Notes: generated by a model not told the origin, from the sequence alone. A DNA stretch of 64,000 bases from JBQTKD01 sp963703165 (GCA_963703165.1 OY969798.1:4712001-4776000); one strand, 5' to 3'; shown: positions 27,930-37,356, counted from the first letter of the stretch. Numbers and translations: made by a program.

Positions 27930-28787
27930 TCAGAGGACGTTGGTGGGAACGCGCATCGCTTCGGGAGCCGACGCGGAGCGCCGCCCGTTGATCACCCGGT
28001 CCGCGAGCGGCGCGAAGACCAGGGCGATGGCCGACCACAGCACCAGCTGAGTACCTATCGACACGATCCGGAACTCCGCGAGCACGTCCGCCGGGAATCC
28101 CGGGAAGACGATGTTCCCCGCGTCGTCCCGCAGCGCCAGCGGAGTTTCCGCCGACCGCTCGAACCCGGTCTCGGCGACGTTCGTTGCCAGGTGTCCCAGC
28201 GGCGGCAGCACCAGGAACAGCACCCCGAGCCCGGCGGCGTACGCGAGGCCTACGGCCACCGAGGCGTTCCACGTGCCGAGTTTCGGCTTGAGGGCCTGAC
28301 CAAGGACCGTGGCGACCACCAGGCCGAGCACCGCTATGCCGAGGACGCACAGGAACAGCGTCCCGCGGTCGTGGATGGTGTCGTCGGTACTCGCCGCCGG
28401 GGGAGAGGTCGGGTACTTCGCGAACGGGATCAGGAAGACCGTCAGGAAGCCCGCTCCGGCCACCAGCAGGGCCAATGGCTTCGCGCGCACGGCGCCGGTC
28501 CGGCCGAGGCACAGCGAGTACGCGACGGCCACCAATGCGCCCATCGCCAGCCCGAACAGGAGCATCCCGACGCCGATCCCGACGCCGCCTTGGATCGTGC
28601 GACTGACGAGTGCCTCGCCCTCTTCGAGCGGGACGCCGTCGAGCCTGGCCATCACCTCATCGCGGGCGCCTTCGTACTCGATCGCCGCATCGACGATCGG
28701 CTCGGCCAGCCACAGCGAGAACAGCCACGCCAGGGCGCCGCCGACCGTTCCTGCGAACAGGCCCCGCAGGATCAGCTTCTTCTCCAT
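27930..28787 (-). CDS. cbtA: Cobalt transporter subunit CbtA
   Basis: 285-residue integral membrane protein of the CbtA family. It starts MEKKLILRGLFAGTVGGALAW, and about five to six hydrophobic segments follow (GVGIGVGMLLFGLAMGALVA; PLALLVAGAGFLTVFLIPFA; GTLFLCVLGIAVLGLVVATV; VGLAYAAGLGVLFLVLPPLG; LVLWSAIALVFAPLAD). CbtAB is a predicted cobalt uptake system, usually found with cobalamin genes. Here it sits beside a cobalt-type nitrile hydratase, which suggests metal supply to that enzyme. It is 12 bp downstream of cbtB. Confidence 0.92.
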   Translation of the reverse strand: MEKKLILRGLFAGTVGGALAWLFSLWLAEPIVDAAIEYEGARDEVMARLDGVPLEEGEALVSRTIQGGVGIGVGMLLFGLAMGALVAVAYSLCLGRTGAVRAKPLALLVAGAGFLTVFLIPFAKYPTSPPAASTDDTIHDRGTLFLCVLGIAVLGLVVATVLGQALKPKLGTWNASVAVGLAYAAGLGVLFLVLPPLGHLATNVAETGFERSAETPLALRDDAGNIVFPGFPADVLAEFRIVSIGTQLVLWSAIALVFAPLADRVINGRRSASAPEAMRVPTNVL

Positions 28788-28799
28788 GTCGGCGCCGGC

Positions 28800-29030
28800 C
28801 TAGTGGCAGGGGAAGCCGAGCAGATGACGGGCGTCGTGCACGAGCTCGTGCACGTGGGCATCCGCGCCGAACATGGAGACCATGCCCTGATCGATGCCGA
28901 TGAAGTAGTACATGAGAACCGCAAGCACGCTGGTGCCTAACAACCAGGCGAACCCGACGGGAGCGGCGACGACGACCGGGGTCGGAACCGCAGTCACCTG
29001 GACCGTCGGACTCGATACCTGACTGGTCAT
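28800..29030 (-). CDS. cbtB: Cobalt transporter subunit CbtB
   Basis: 76 residues: one transmembrane helix (GFAWLLGTSVLAVLMYYFIG) followed by a short His-rich C-terminal segment (HVHELVHDARHLLG ending in Cys-His), the CbtB signature for binding cobalt. It is the first gene of the cbtBA pair and is divergent from the ArsR gene, with a shared promoter region holding an inverted repeat at 29116-29139. Confidence 0.92.
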   Translation of the reverse strand: MTSQVSSPTVQVTAVPTPVVVAAPVGFAWLLGTSVLAVLMYYFIGIDQGMVSMFGADAHVHELVHDARHLLGFPCH

Positions 29031-29115
29031 CAGAAGTGTCCTCTCGTGAGCACGTGCGGGATCGGTCCTGGCAAACGTCCTGGACTCTGGCCGGAACAGT
29101 AGGGCGGCGTCAGAC

Positions 29116-29139
29116 TCATGTCAATCAATGTAGACATGA
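29116..29139. promoter_or_regulatory. Inverted repeat TCATGTC-N10-GACATGA, probable ArsR operator
   Basis: Perfect 7-bp arms separated by AATCAATGTA in the divergent cbtB/arsR region, 34 bp upstream of the arsR -10-like TATAGT (29173-29178). Size, A/T content and place fit an ArsR/SmtB-family operator controlling both directions. Confidence 0.6.
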
Positions 29140-29220
29140 AAGAGCGTCGATGCACCGTGCTGCCGGTCGCGCTATAGTGTCAACACCTGCTGACGTGTTT
29201 TGAGTGCCGGAGGGGCGGCC

Positions 29221-29559
29221 GTGCGAGCAGACCTGGCGTTCGACGCGTTGGCGGATCCGGTACGCCGTCAGATCCTCGGCATCCTGGCCGAGCTCGATGA
29301 ATGCAGCGTCGGCGAACTGGCCGACCGGGTCGATAGCGTCGGGCGTACAAGCGTGTCGAACCACCTGCGCGTCCTGCGGGCTGCTGGGTTGGTGTGCGAA
29401 CGTAAGGACTGGCGGTTCCGCTACTACTCGGTTGATCCCACTGGAGCGGCCCAGGATGTGTTGACCCTCCTGAATGGGTTGTTCCAGGACTCCCTGAAGC
29501 AGACGAAGAACGCAGGCGCGAAGTCGGGTAGGCGATCGCCCGGCGCCCGAAACGGCTGA
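29221..29559 (+). CDS. ArsR-family regulator (NhlD-like by context)
   Basis: 112 residues from GTG at 29221, which has GGAGGGG before it; an upstream GTG at 29200 is less likely. Winged helix: FDALADPVRRQILGILAEL, CSVGELADRV, recognition helix TSVSNHLRVLRAAGLVCERK, wing RFRYYSVDP. Cys residues in DECSV and VCERK could bind metal, but no full known site is clear. Position beside CbtAB, an AmiC-like sensor and nitrile hydratase recalls NhlD of the Rhodococcus low-molecular-mass NHase cluster (established precedent). It is likely autoregulated through the 29116-29139 repeat. Confidence 0.85.
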   Translation: MRADLAFDALADPVRRQILGILAELDECSVGELADRVDSVGRTSVSNHLRVLRAAGLVCERKDWRFRYYSVDPTGAAQDVLTLLNGLFQDSLKQTKNAGAKSGRRSPGARNG

Positions 29560-29704
29560 GCGGTCCTATTTTTGGACTCGTCGGCGCAGCTAGGCTCAGC
29601 TAGCTTTCTATCGGTCTCGGCTCGTCGTCGATGGCCCCCCGGGAGATGCCGATGATCGCTGCGCTGATTCATCAGGCGGGCCACTGTCGGCCGCGGCGGA
29701 CCTG

Positions 29705-31162
29705 ATGGGCCAGCTCGTTCTCACCGCGGTGGAGGAGGTTGCGGCACCTCCTTCGGTGGTCTTCGGCCTCTTCGGCGCCGGAGCCGGCGCGGGCTGGGTG
29801 TTCGACGCCCTCTGCGATCGAATCGCCGTCGGTGCCGCACTCACGATGCGGGCGCCGTTGGACGGTCCGGATGCCCCGCCCATCGATATCCACGGGCGGA
29901 TCTGCCTGGTCAAGTTCGGTCGGCGTATCGACATCGCGCATGAGCAGCCGTGGCGCGGACGCGTCATGATCAGGTTCGAGCCGGTGGGCGCCGGTACGCG
30001 GGTGCGGCTCACGGCAGACCTCGACGAGCGCGGGCTGGAATGGCTGATGCGTCGGCGCGGACTCGGTCTACCCAGCATCGCCACGGATGCGCCGCGTCTC
30101 GGCCTGCTCACGAGCAAGTCGGGTTCTTCGAGTCTGTTCGCCGCCGCTACCGACAACTTGGCGATGCTCGCGGTCGAGGAGATCAATGCCGAGGGCGGCA
30201 TCGGCAGACGTCCCGTGGAGTTGCTGGTGGGTGACGACGCGACGGACCCGGAGATCGGTGTCTCGGAGGCGCGCCGACTTGTCCGCTCCGGGTGCCGGAC
30301 GATCCTGGTCTCCACCACCTCCGCGACTTTCATGCCGGTGGCTCGAGCCCTGGAGGGTTCGGAGGTGCTGCTCGTCCAGGCTTTGATGAATGAGGGGGGA
30401 CTCGACGGGCCCTTGCGGATCCAACTCGGAGAGCGGCCGGGATATCAATTGTCGGCGGCCGCCGAGACGATGATGCGGGAAGCAGGGGGGCATCGCTGGT
30501 TCCTCGTCGGCAACGACTACTGCTGGCCGCGCTCTGTCAATGAGGTGGCGCGACACGCGTTGCCGCAGCTCGGCGGTGACGTGGTGGGCGAGCGGTATGC
30601 CGCGGTGGGCGCCCGAGACTTCGCGCCGCTCATCGATGCGATCGCCGCATCGGGCGCGGACGTCATTCTCTCCACGATCGTGGGTTCGGACGGTGCGGCG
30701 TTCGAGCGCCAATGCCACGCCATGGGGTTGCGGGAGCGTTGCCGAACTCTGGCGCCCGCGATGGACGAGTCCACCCTCCAGCGGGTCGGATCCCCTGCGG
30801 CGGAGGGAATCTACGGCGTGTCCGGGTATTACGCGGACATGGCGAGCGAGGGCAACCTCGAGCTGATGGACCGGTACCGAGCGGCGTTCGGGCCGTGGGC
30901 ACCGCCGCTGTCGAGCCTGAGTGAGACGGTTTACGAGGCCGCCCGTATGTGGTGGATCGCGGCCCGTCGCGTCGGCGCGGACGCCCCTCGCCGGATCGCC
31001 GAGGAGATGCGACGCGGACGGTTCCACCTGCCCCGCGGCACGGTCACCCTCGATGACAGCAAGGGTGTCGAACAGCCGCTGTATCTGGCAGAGGCGGTGG
31101 GTGCGACCTTCTGCAGCCGGGAAACCCTAGGGTCATCAAGTCATCACACCAGCATGCATTGA
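29705..31162 (+). CDS. SRPBCC domain fused to AmiC-like ligand-binding domain
   Basis: 485 residues, no signal peptide. Residues 1-~118 form an SRPBCC/START-like domain (VLTAVEEVAAPPSVVFGLFG; VMIRFEPVGAGTRVRLTADL). From ~128 to ~470 follows a type I periplasmic-binding fold of the amide/urea class (APRLGLLTSKSGSSSLFAAA; LAVEEINAEGGIGRRPVELL; WWIAARRVGADAPRRIAEEM). The absence of export signals implies a cytoplasmic sensor, as AmiC is for amidase and NhlC for nitrile hydratase. ArsR regulators are often paired with SRPBCC proteins, so this may be a composite amide sensor acting with the ArsR protein. Intact; upstream of the amidase by 57 bp. Confidence 0.8.
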   Translation: MGQLVLTAVEEVAAPPSVVFGLFGAGAGAGWVFDALCDRIAVGAALTMRAPLDGPDAPPIDIHGRICLVKFGRRIDIAHEQPWRGRVMIRFEPVGAGTRVRLTADLDERGLEWLMRRRGLGLPSIATDAPRLGLLTSKSGSSSLFAAATDNLAMLAVEEINAEGGIGRRPVELLVGDDATDPEIGVSEARRLVRSGCRTILVSTTSATFMPVARALEGSEVLLVQALMNEGGLDGPLRIQLGERPGYQLSAAAETMMREAGGHRWFLVGNDYCWPRSVNEVARHALPQLGGDVVGERYAAVGARDFAPLIDAIAASGADVILSTIVGSDGAAFERQCHAMGLRERCRTLAPAMDESTLQRVGSPAAEGIYGVSGYYADMASEGNLELMDRYRAAFGPWAPPLSSLSETVYEAARMWWIAARRVGADAPRRIAEEMRRGRFHLPRGTVTLDDSKGVEQPLYLAEAVGATFCSRETLGSSSHHTSMH

Positions 31163-31219
31163 CATGAGTTTGGTGCGGCGCATAGGTTTCCGGACACCGA
31201 CCGATCAGGGAGTGTGCCG

Positions 31220-32778
31220 ATGTCCATTCCTCCGCCCGACGCGGCTCGCCTGGCGGAGCTGAGCGAGCACTTCAACTTCGGTCTGTCGCAGGCCGATCTG
31301 GTCGAGTTCGCGCCTCGGTCGAGGCCGCGCTGAGTTCGGCCGCAGGCGGTCGCGGAGCTCTACGGCCGGACGGCCCCGTCCGCGCCGGATCGCGAAGTGG
31401 TGGACCCCCGAGGCCGGCGGAGAACCCGCTCGGGGCCTGGTACGTCCGCACCTCGATCACGGGCAATGCGGATGGGCCTCTGGCCGGTCGAACGGTCGCG
31501 ATCAAGGACAACACCTGCGTCGCGGGTGTGCCGATGATGAACGGTTCGGAGACGGTGCGCGGCTTCGTCCCGATCCGGGACGCCACCGTGGTCACGCGCC
31601 TGCTCGCGGCCGGTGCCACGATCACCGGCAAGTCGGTGTGCGAGGACCTCTGCTTCTCCGGCGGCGAGCTTCACCTCGCGTCCGGGCCCGGTGCGGAACC
31701 CCTGGGACCCGACCCGCATCTCCGGCGGCTCCTCGAGCGGCAGCGCCGCGCTGGTCGCCACCGGCGAGGTCGACCTGGCCTTCGGCGGTGACCAGGGCGG
31801 CTCCGTCCGGATGCCCGAGCGCCTTCTGCGGAATCGTGTCGGCCACAAGCCGACGTACGGTCTGGTGCCCTACACCGGGGCGTTCCCGATCGAGCGGACC
31901 ATCGACCACCTGGGCCCGATGACCCGGACCGTCGCCGACGCGGCGCTGATGCTGTCCGTGCTGGCCGGGCCGGACGGGTTGGACAGCCGCCAGACCGGGC
32001 GGACTCGCGCCGTCGACTACGTCGACGGCCATGCCGAACCCGCGACGACGGGGCTGCGGGTGGGCGTGGTCACCGAGGGCTTCGGCACCGCGGTGTCCGA
32101 CCCGGCGGTCGACGCGGCCGTCCGTGCCGCGATCGAGCAGCTGCGGTCGGCGGGCATGACGGTCGAGGAGGTGTCGATCCCGTGGCACACCGACGCGATG
32201 GCGTGTGGAACGTCATCGCGATCGAGGGCGCGACCGACGCAGATGATCGAGGGCAACGCCTACGGCATGAACGCCTGGGAGCTGTTCGACCCGGAGCTCA
32301 TCGAGTTCTACGGCCGGCAGCGGATCGAGGCCGGACCGGCGCTGTCCAAGACCGTCAAGGTCGTGGGGATGACGGGCCGTCACATGATCGATCACGACGG
32401 CGGTAAGCACTACGCCATGGCGCGGTGTCTCGCCTACGAACTGCGGGCGGCCTACGACGAGGCGCTGTCGCGCTTCGACGTCCTCGTTGATGCCGACGCT
32501 GCCGTATGCGGCGTGGGAGATCCCCGCCCCGGACGTGTCGCTGGCCGACTACCTCGCGGCCGGCGCTGTCCATGCTCGGCAACACCGCACCGTTCGACGT
32601 CACCGGCCACCCGGCCTGCAGCGTGCCCGCAGGGCTCGTCGACGGGCCTGCCCGACCGGACTGATGATCGTCGGCAAGCGTTTCGACGACGCCACCGTGC
32701 TGCGCGTCGCCCACCACTACGAACAGGCCGTCGGCGGGCTTCCCCATGCCGACCGCCATGACCGCAGGGAGTATCTGA
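31220..32778 (+). pseudogene. Amidase of the nitrile cluster (frameshifted)
   Basis: Amidase-signature enzyme hydrolysing the amide made by nitrile hydratase to a carboxylate and ammonia. Start MSIPPPDAARLAEL with AGGGAG upstream. Triad residues: Lys in VAIKDNTCVAG, cis-Ser and nucleophile region in ISGGSSSGSAALVA and FGGDQGGSVRMP. Homology continues to AGSI-stop at 32776-32778, overlapping the NHase beta start (TGATG). At least six shifts (near 31312, 31400, 31670, 31830, 32205, 32500 and 32575) split it. The order amidase-beta-alpha-accessory matches known NHase operons. Confidence 0.85.
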
Positions 32779-33473
32779 TGGTCAACGGAGTACACGATCT
32801 CGGTGGCATCGACAGCGTCGGCCCGGTGATCCGCGATCCCGGAGAACGAACCGGTGTTCCGCGCGGAGTGGGAGAAGGCGGCGTTCGCGACGTTCGCCTC
32901 CTGCTTCCGCGCCGGGTTCTTCGGGGTCGACGAGTTCCGCCTCGGCATCGAGCAGATGAACCCTGCCGAGTACCTGCTCTCCAACTACTACGAGCACTGG
33001 GTCCACACCGTCGAGCACTACGGGATCAAGGCGGGCGTGCTCGACCCGCGCGGAACTCGAGGCGCGCACCCGGCACTACCGCGAGAACCCCGACCGCCCC
33101 GCTCCCGGAGCGCTCCGACCCCGACCTGCTCGCCTTCGTGGACGCGGCGGTGCGAGGCGGCGCGCCGCCCCGGCGGGAGAGCGACAAGGTCGCCGGCCTT
33201 CAAGGTCGGCGACATCGTCACCGTGATCGCGTCCAGCCCGCTCGGGCACACCCGGCGGGCCCGCTACGTCCGCGGCAAGACCGGCGACGATCACCGCCGC
33301 GCACGGCACGTTCGTCTACCCGGACAGTGCCGGCAACGGCAACGGCGACGCCCCGGAACACCTCTACACGATGCGTTTCACCGGCTACGGAGCTCTGGGG
33401 AGACGGAGACCGCCGAACCCAACCAGCTCGTCTACTACGACGTCTGGGAGCCCTACATCGTCCACGCCGACTG
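32778..33473 (+). pseudogene. nthB: Nitrile hydratase beta subunit (frameshifted)
   Basis: About 230 residues starting MVNGVHDLGGIDSVGPVI, the classic beta-subunit N-terminus. Then FRAEWEKAAFATFASCFRAG, DEFRLGIEQMNPAEYLLSNY and YYEHWVHTVEHY, the core helices contacting alpha. The C-terminal SH3-like barrel has FKVGDIVTVIASSPLGHTRR and ends DVWEPYIVHAD. At least four shifts (near 32845, 33055, 33200, 33285 and 33400). With alpha it hydrates nitriles to amides. The start overlaps the amidase stop. Confidence 0.88.
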
Positions 33474-33522
33474 ACCCGTAACGTGCGCCGCACCGAGCCG
33501 TACGAACGAAGGAGGTACGATC

Positions 33523-34152
33523 GTGGCCGGACCCACGGACACCCCACTCAGCACTCAGGACGAGATCACCGCGCGCGTCAAGGCGCTCGAGGCGATCCTC
33601 ATCGAGAAGGGCATCATGACCACCGAGGCGGTCGACCGTCTCGCCGAGATCTACGAGAACGAGGTCGGGCCCGCACCTCGGCGCCAAGGTCGTCGCCCGC
33701 GCCTGGACCGACCCCGAGTTCAAGGCGCGTCTGCTCGCCGACGCCACCGAGGCCTGCAACGAGATGGACATCGGCGGCCTGCAGGGCGAGGACATGGTCG
33801 TCGTGGAGAACACCGACACGGTGCACAACGCGATCGTCTGCACGCTGTGCTCGTGCTACCCGTGGCCGGTCATGGGTCTGCCGCCGAACTGGTACAAGCT
33901 CCCCGCCTACCGGTCGCGGATGGTCGGGACGCCGCGGCAGATGCTCGCCGAGGACTTCGGTTACGCGATCCCGGACAACGTCGAGATCCGGGTCTGGGAC
34001 TCCAGCTCCGAGCTGCGCTACTGGGTCCTGCCCCAGCGGCCCGGCCGGCACCGAGGGCATGAGCGCAGGCCGAACTCGAGGCCCTCGTCACGCGCGACTC
34101 GATGATCGGTGTCGCGCCCGGCGGGCGCGTCCGCCCGGCGGCGCGGAAGTGA
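33523..34152 (+). pseudogene. nthA: Nitrile hydratase alpha subunit, cobalt type (frameshifted)
   Basis: About 208 residues, GTG start with AAGGAGG. Helical N-terminus (DEITARVKALEAILIEKGIM), then the metal claw VCTLCSCYPWPVMGLPPNWY. The Thr in CTLCSC is the cobalt-type signature (iron types have Ser), and the two inner Cys and the Ser backbone bind Co(III). Next RMVGTPRQMLAEDFG and VRVWDSSSELRYW-like strand. Shifts near 33675 and 34040-34060. The stop overlaps the accessory gene start (GTGA). Cobalt dependence fits the nearby CbtAB genes. Confidence 0.9.
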
Positions 34153-34573
34153 GCGTGCGGATGCGCGAGGACGCCACGGAGGCGGGTGACGTCCGCCGGA
34201 TGGTCCAGGCGCTGGTCTGCGACCTGCCGAGCGGCGGACGGCGACGAGCGCGATGTTCGCCGCACCGTGGGAGCTGCGCGCGTTCGCGCTGGCGGTCGCC
34301 GCGTTCCACAGCGGCCAGTTCCAGTGGACCGAGTTCCAGCAGCGAGCTGATCGCCTCGATCCAGGAATGGGAGGCCGGCGGACTCGCGCCGAAGCCGTGG
34401 AGCTACTACGAGCGGTGGCTGGACGCGCTGGAGACCGTCCTCGCGGAGAAGGGGTCGTTGACCGGCGACGTGCTGAGCGAAGCGGACCCGAGACCGTGCT
34501 CGCCGTACCGCGCGACGCAAACCATCACCACGCCCACCGGGAGCCCGTCGCGGTCTCGCCCGCGCACACCTGA
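34149..34573 (+). pseudogene. Nitrile hydratase accessory/activator protein (frameshifted)
   Basis: About 140 residues resembling the beta-subunit-like activators (P14K/NhlE) that deliver cobalt by subunit swapping. Segments in different frames: MVQALVCDLPSG, FAAPWELRAFALAVAAFHSG with QFQWTEFQQR, SYYERWLDALETVLAEKGS, and the His-rich end ETVLAVPRDANHHHAHREPV. Shifts near 34240, 34345 and 34490. The HHHAH tail may bind metal. It overlaps nthA, and a strong hairpin follows. Confidence 0.78.
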
Positions 34574-34579
34574 CCGCCT

Positions 34580-34618
34580 CGCAGCCCTTCGTCCGGAACA
34601 GCTGGACGGAGGGCTGCG
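34580..34618 (+). terminator. Hairpin terminator after the nitrile operon
   Basis: 15-base arms CGCAGCCCTTCGTCC and GGACGGAGGGCTGCG (one G-U pair) with loop GGAACAGCT, starting 7 bp after the accessory gene stop. It separates the nitrile operon from the acyl-CoA genes. Confidence 0.75.
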
Positions 34619-34668
34619 CCGCGTCTGCGAATTGACGCATCATCAGAATCTATGGTGGAAGGAACCAC

Positions 34669-36201
34669 ATGCGCGTCCCGCTGACCGTGTCCGACTTTCT
34701 CTCCCGCGGCCGCACGTGCTTTCCGGACGTCGTCGCCGTGGTGGACGAGCCGGACCAGCCGGCGCAGGTCGTCCCGCCGACGACCTACCGCGAGTTCGGG
34801 CGCCGAGTGGATGCGTGGCAGGCGGGTCTGGACGCGCTCGACGTACCGGTGGGCGCCCGGGTAGCGGTCGTCAGCCACAACAGGGCCCGGCTGCTGGAGC
34901 TGCTGCACGCCGTCCCCGGCACGGGTCGGGTCTGCGTGCCGGTCAACTTCCGGCTGCGACCGCACGAGGTCACCTTCATCGTCGATCACAGCCAGGCCGA
35001 CGTCGTGCTGGTCGATGCGGAGTTGGACGAGGATCTCTCGTCCGTGACGGCGCGGCATCGTTTCGTGCTCGGCAAGGAGAGCGACGAACTGGCGATGCGG
35101 TTCGACGTCGAGCCCCGGCCCTGGCGTGAGCCGGACGAGGACGCGACGGCGACCATCAACTACACCTCCGGGACGACGTCGAATCCCAAGGGCGTGCAGA
35201 TGACTCACCGCAACCTGTGGGTCAACGCGGTGACCTTCGCGATGCACCTGCGGATGTGGGAACGCGACGTCTACCTGCACACCCTGCCGTTGTTCCACTG
35301 CAACGGCTGGGGCCTGGCGTACTCCACCGTCGGCCTCGGGGTGCCGAACATCATTCTGCGCAAGGTCGACGGCGCCGAGATCCTGCGCCGCGTCGAGATG
35401 CACGGGGTCACGTCGATGTGCGGCGCCCCGGCGGTCTTGTCCTCCGTCTTGGACGCCGCCGAGGGACTGGACGCAGTCCCGGGCCGCGACTCGGTGCGAG
35501 TGGTCGTCGCGGGCGCACCGCCGCCCTCTCGCATGATCCGGCGCATCGAGGAGGACCTCGGCTGGGAGTTCCTCCAGATCTACGGGCTCACCGAGACCGC
35601 GCCGCTGCTGACGTTCAACCGCGCGGAGCCGGCCGACGATGCGGTCTCCGCCGACGAACGCGCCCGGCGACTGTCGAGAGCGGGCAAGCCCGCCCTCGGG
35701 GTGAGGATCAAGGCCTCGGAATCCGACGAGGTCCTGGCGCGGGCGAACGTCGTCATGGACGGCTACTGGCGTAACCCCGACGCCACCGCCGAGGCGCTGG
35801 AGGGGGACTGGTTCCACACCGGGGACGGCGGATCGATCGACGCCGAGAGCTACCTCACGATCACTGACCGCAAGAAGGACGTCATCATCACCGGCGGCGA
35901 GAACGTGTCCTCGATCGAGGTCGAGGACACGCTCTTCTCCCATCCCGCGGTGGCCGAGGTGGCGGTGATCGGCGTGCCGTCGGAGAAGTGGGGCGAGACG
36001 ATCAAGGCCCTGGTGGTGCTCGCGCCGGGAGCGCATGCCGACGAGCGGGAGCTCATCGCGCACTGCAAGGAGCGCCTGGCCGGTTACAAGGCGCCCACTT
36101 CGGTGGACTTCCTGGACGCCATTCCCCGCACCGCCACCGGCAAGGTCCAGAAATTCAAGCTGCGCGAGCAGTACGTCACGAACTCGGAAGGCCAGCGATG
36201 A
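34669..36201 (+). CDS. AMP-dependent acyl-CoA synthetase
   Basis: 510-residue ANL-superfamily ligase: carboxylate + ATP + CoA to acyl-CoA. GGAAGGAA precedes the ATG. Motifs: P-loop-like YTSGTTSNPKGVQMTH, FLQIYGLTETAPLL, MDGYWRNPDATAEALEGDWF-type hinge region (HTGDGGSIDAES), DRKKDVIITGGENVSSIE and the C-terminal catalytic Lys in RTATGKVQKFKL. It is the natural next step after nitrile hydratase and amidase. Its stop overlaps the enoyl-CoA hydratase start (ATGA), so they are coupled. Intact. Confidence 0.93.
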   Translation: MRVPLTVSDFLSRGRTCFPDVVAVVDEPDQPAQVVPPTTYREFGRRVDAWQAGLDALDVPVGARVAVVSHNRARLLELLHAVPGTGRVCVPVNFRLRPHEVTFIVDHSQADVVLVDAELDEDLSSVTARHRFVLGKESDELAMRFDVEPRPWREPDEDATATINYTSGTTSNPKGVQMTHRNLWVNAVTFAMHLRMWERDVYLHTLPLFHCNGWGLAYSTVGLGVPNIILRKVDGAEILRRVEMHGVTSMCGAPAVLSSVLDAAEGLDAVPGRDSVRVVVAGAPPPSRMIRRIEEDLGWEFLQIYGLTETAPLLTFNRAEPADDAVSADERARRLSRAGKPALGVRIKASESDEVLARANVVMDGYWRNPDATAEALEGDWFHTGDGGSIDAESYLTITDRKKDVIITGGENVSSIEVEDTLFSHPAVAEVAVIGVPSEKWGETIKALVVLAPGAHADERELIAHCKERLAGYKAPTSVDFLDAIPRTATGKVQKFKLREQYVTNSEGQR

Positions 36202-36917
36202 GCGACACCATGGCAGCGTCACCTCGGCTCGACAAGGATGGTTCCGTCGCCGTGCTGTCCCTCGGAGCGGGGGAGAACCGGCTCAACGCCCTGTCCGTCG
36301 CGGAGATCAGCGAACTCCTTGACGAGGTCGAGTCCGGGGACTTCACCGCGTTGGTCACCACGGCCGACGGCAAGATCTGGTCGAACGGCTTCGACACCGA
36401 GTGGATAGCGGCCCACCCCGAACGTTGCGCAGAGTCCATCGAGGCGGGCGAGCGCCTGTTCGCGCGGGTGTTGAGTTTCCCGATCCCCACCGTCGCCGCG
36501 GTCCAGGGCCACGCCTTCGCGGCTGGACTGATGCTCGCGCTTTCCCACGACGTCCGTGTCATGCGAGAAGACCGAGGCTTCCTTTGCCTTCCGGAGGTCG
36601 CCTTCAGCGCAGTGTTCAGCGCCGGCATGACCGAGCTCGTCACCGGGCGCATGACACCGCAGACCGCCCACCGCGCGATGGTGCTGGGACACCGCTTCCC
36701 GGCAGCCGAGGCGCTCGCCGTCGGCCTGGTCGATCAGATCGCCCCTCTCGACGAACTCCTGGGCCGAGCCGTCGGCCTTGCCGGCGAGCTCGGTGGACGA
36801 GACCGGACCGCGGTCGCAGCGCTCAAGCGCCGGGTGTACGGGACGGCTCTGAACCAGCTGGGCGGACCTGCACCGCAGGACTTGACGGACGCGTTGTTGG
36901 CGCTCGGAAACCGTTAG
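36198..36917 (+). CDS. Enoyl-CoA hydratase/isomerase family protein
   Basis: 239 residues. Crotonase fold: VAVLSLGAGENRLNALS, the oxyanion block TADGKIWSNGFDTEWI, AAVQGHAFAAGLMLALSHDV and LPEVAFSAVFSAGMTELV. The usual hydratase Glu pair is not obvious, since the second oxyanion helix has AFAAGLM, so isomerase activity is possible. It is translationally coupled to the acyl-CoA synthetase and followed by the cupin and 3-hydroxyacyl-CoA dehydrogenase, together a beta-oxidation-like unit. Confidence 0.88.
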   Translation: MSDTMAASPRLDKDGSVAVLSLGAGENRLNALSVAEISELLDEVESGDFTALVTTADGKIWSNGFDTEWIAAHPERCAESIEAGERLFARVLSFPIPTVAAVQGHAFAAGLMLALSHDVRVMREDRGFLCLPEVAFSAVFSAGMTELVTGRMTPQTAHRAMVLGHRFPAAEALAVGLVDQIAPLDELLGRAVGLAGELGGRDRTAVAALKRRVYGTALNQLGGPAPQDLTDALLALGNR

Positions 36918-36958
36918 CTCGCACGGCAACCACCACGTCTCGGAAGGACGGAAGCACC

Positions 36959-37356
36959 ATGGGCACGTACAACCCCGCAATGCAGAAGGCGAACTTCGTT
37001 GGACCTCGTGTTGAGCACGAAACGATCGGACGCATCCTCAAACGGACGGCCAAGCTCGACGGATTGAGCGCAACGCTCGTGACCTTCGGGCCAGGTGCGA
37101 GCGTGGAGGAGGACGCCGTCCACAGCGGCTATTTCCCGCCGGCGTGGACAAATGCCCACTCTCGCACGTCGCCTACGTCCTCGAGGGCGCCATCAAGATC
37201 CAGCAGGCCGACGGGTCCGAGGAGATCTTCCGAGCCGGCGACGTGATGTTGCTGCCCCCCGACCATCTGGCGTGGACGGTGGGGGAGGAGAAGTGCGTGT
37301 TCGTCGAGTTCTCCCGCGGTGCCGAGGACTACTACGGCGAAACCCATCATGCATAA
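36959..37356 (+). pseudogene. Small cupin-domain protein, copy 2 (frameshifted)
   Basis: Paralogue of the 4261 cupin, sharing MGTYNxAMQKANF, IGRIxKRxAKLDGLSATLV, LSHVAYVLEGAIxI and the SRGAEDYY ending. It starts at 36959 after GGAAGGACG. One G is missing near 37139 (TTCCCGCCGG where the other copy reads through TTCCC-GCAGG), so the second half continues in another frame from GVDKCPLSH. The downstream gene overlaps its end. Function unknown. Confidence 0.8.

Noticed and set aside
28800..29220. Cobalamin riboswitch upstream of cbtB
   Set aside because: No B12-box-like sequence or long structured leader is visible; the region holds an inverted repeat more like an ArsR operator.
29587..29604. 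CAGCTAG direct repeat before the SRPBCC/AmiC fusion gene
   Set aside because: Only two short copies with no link to a promoter element; too weak to call a regulatory site.
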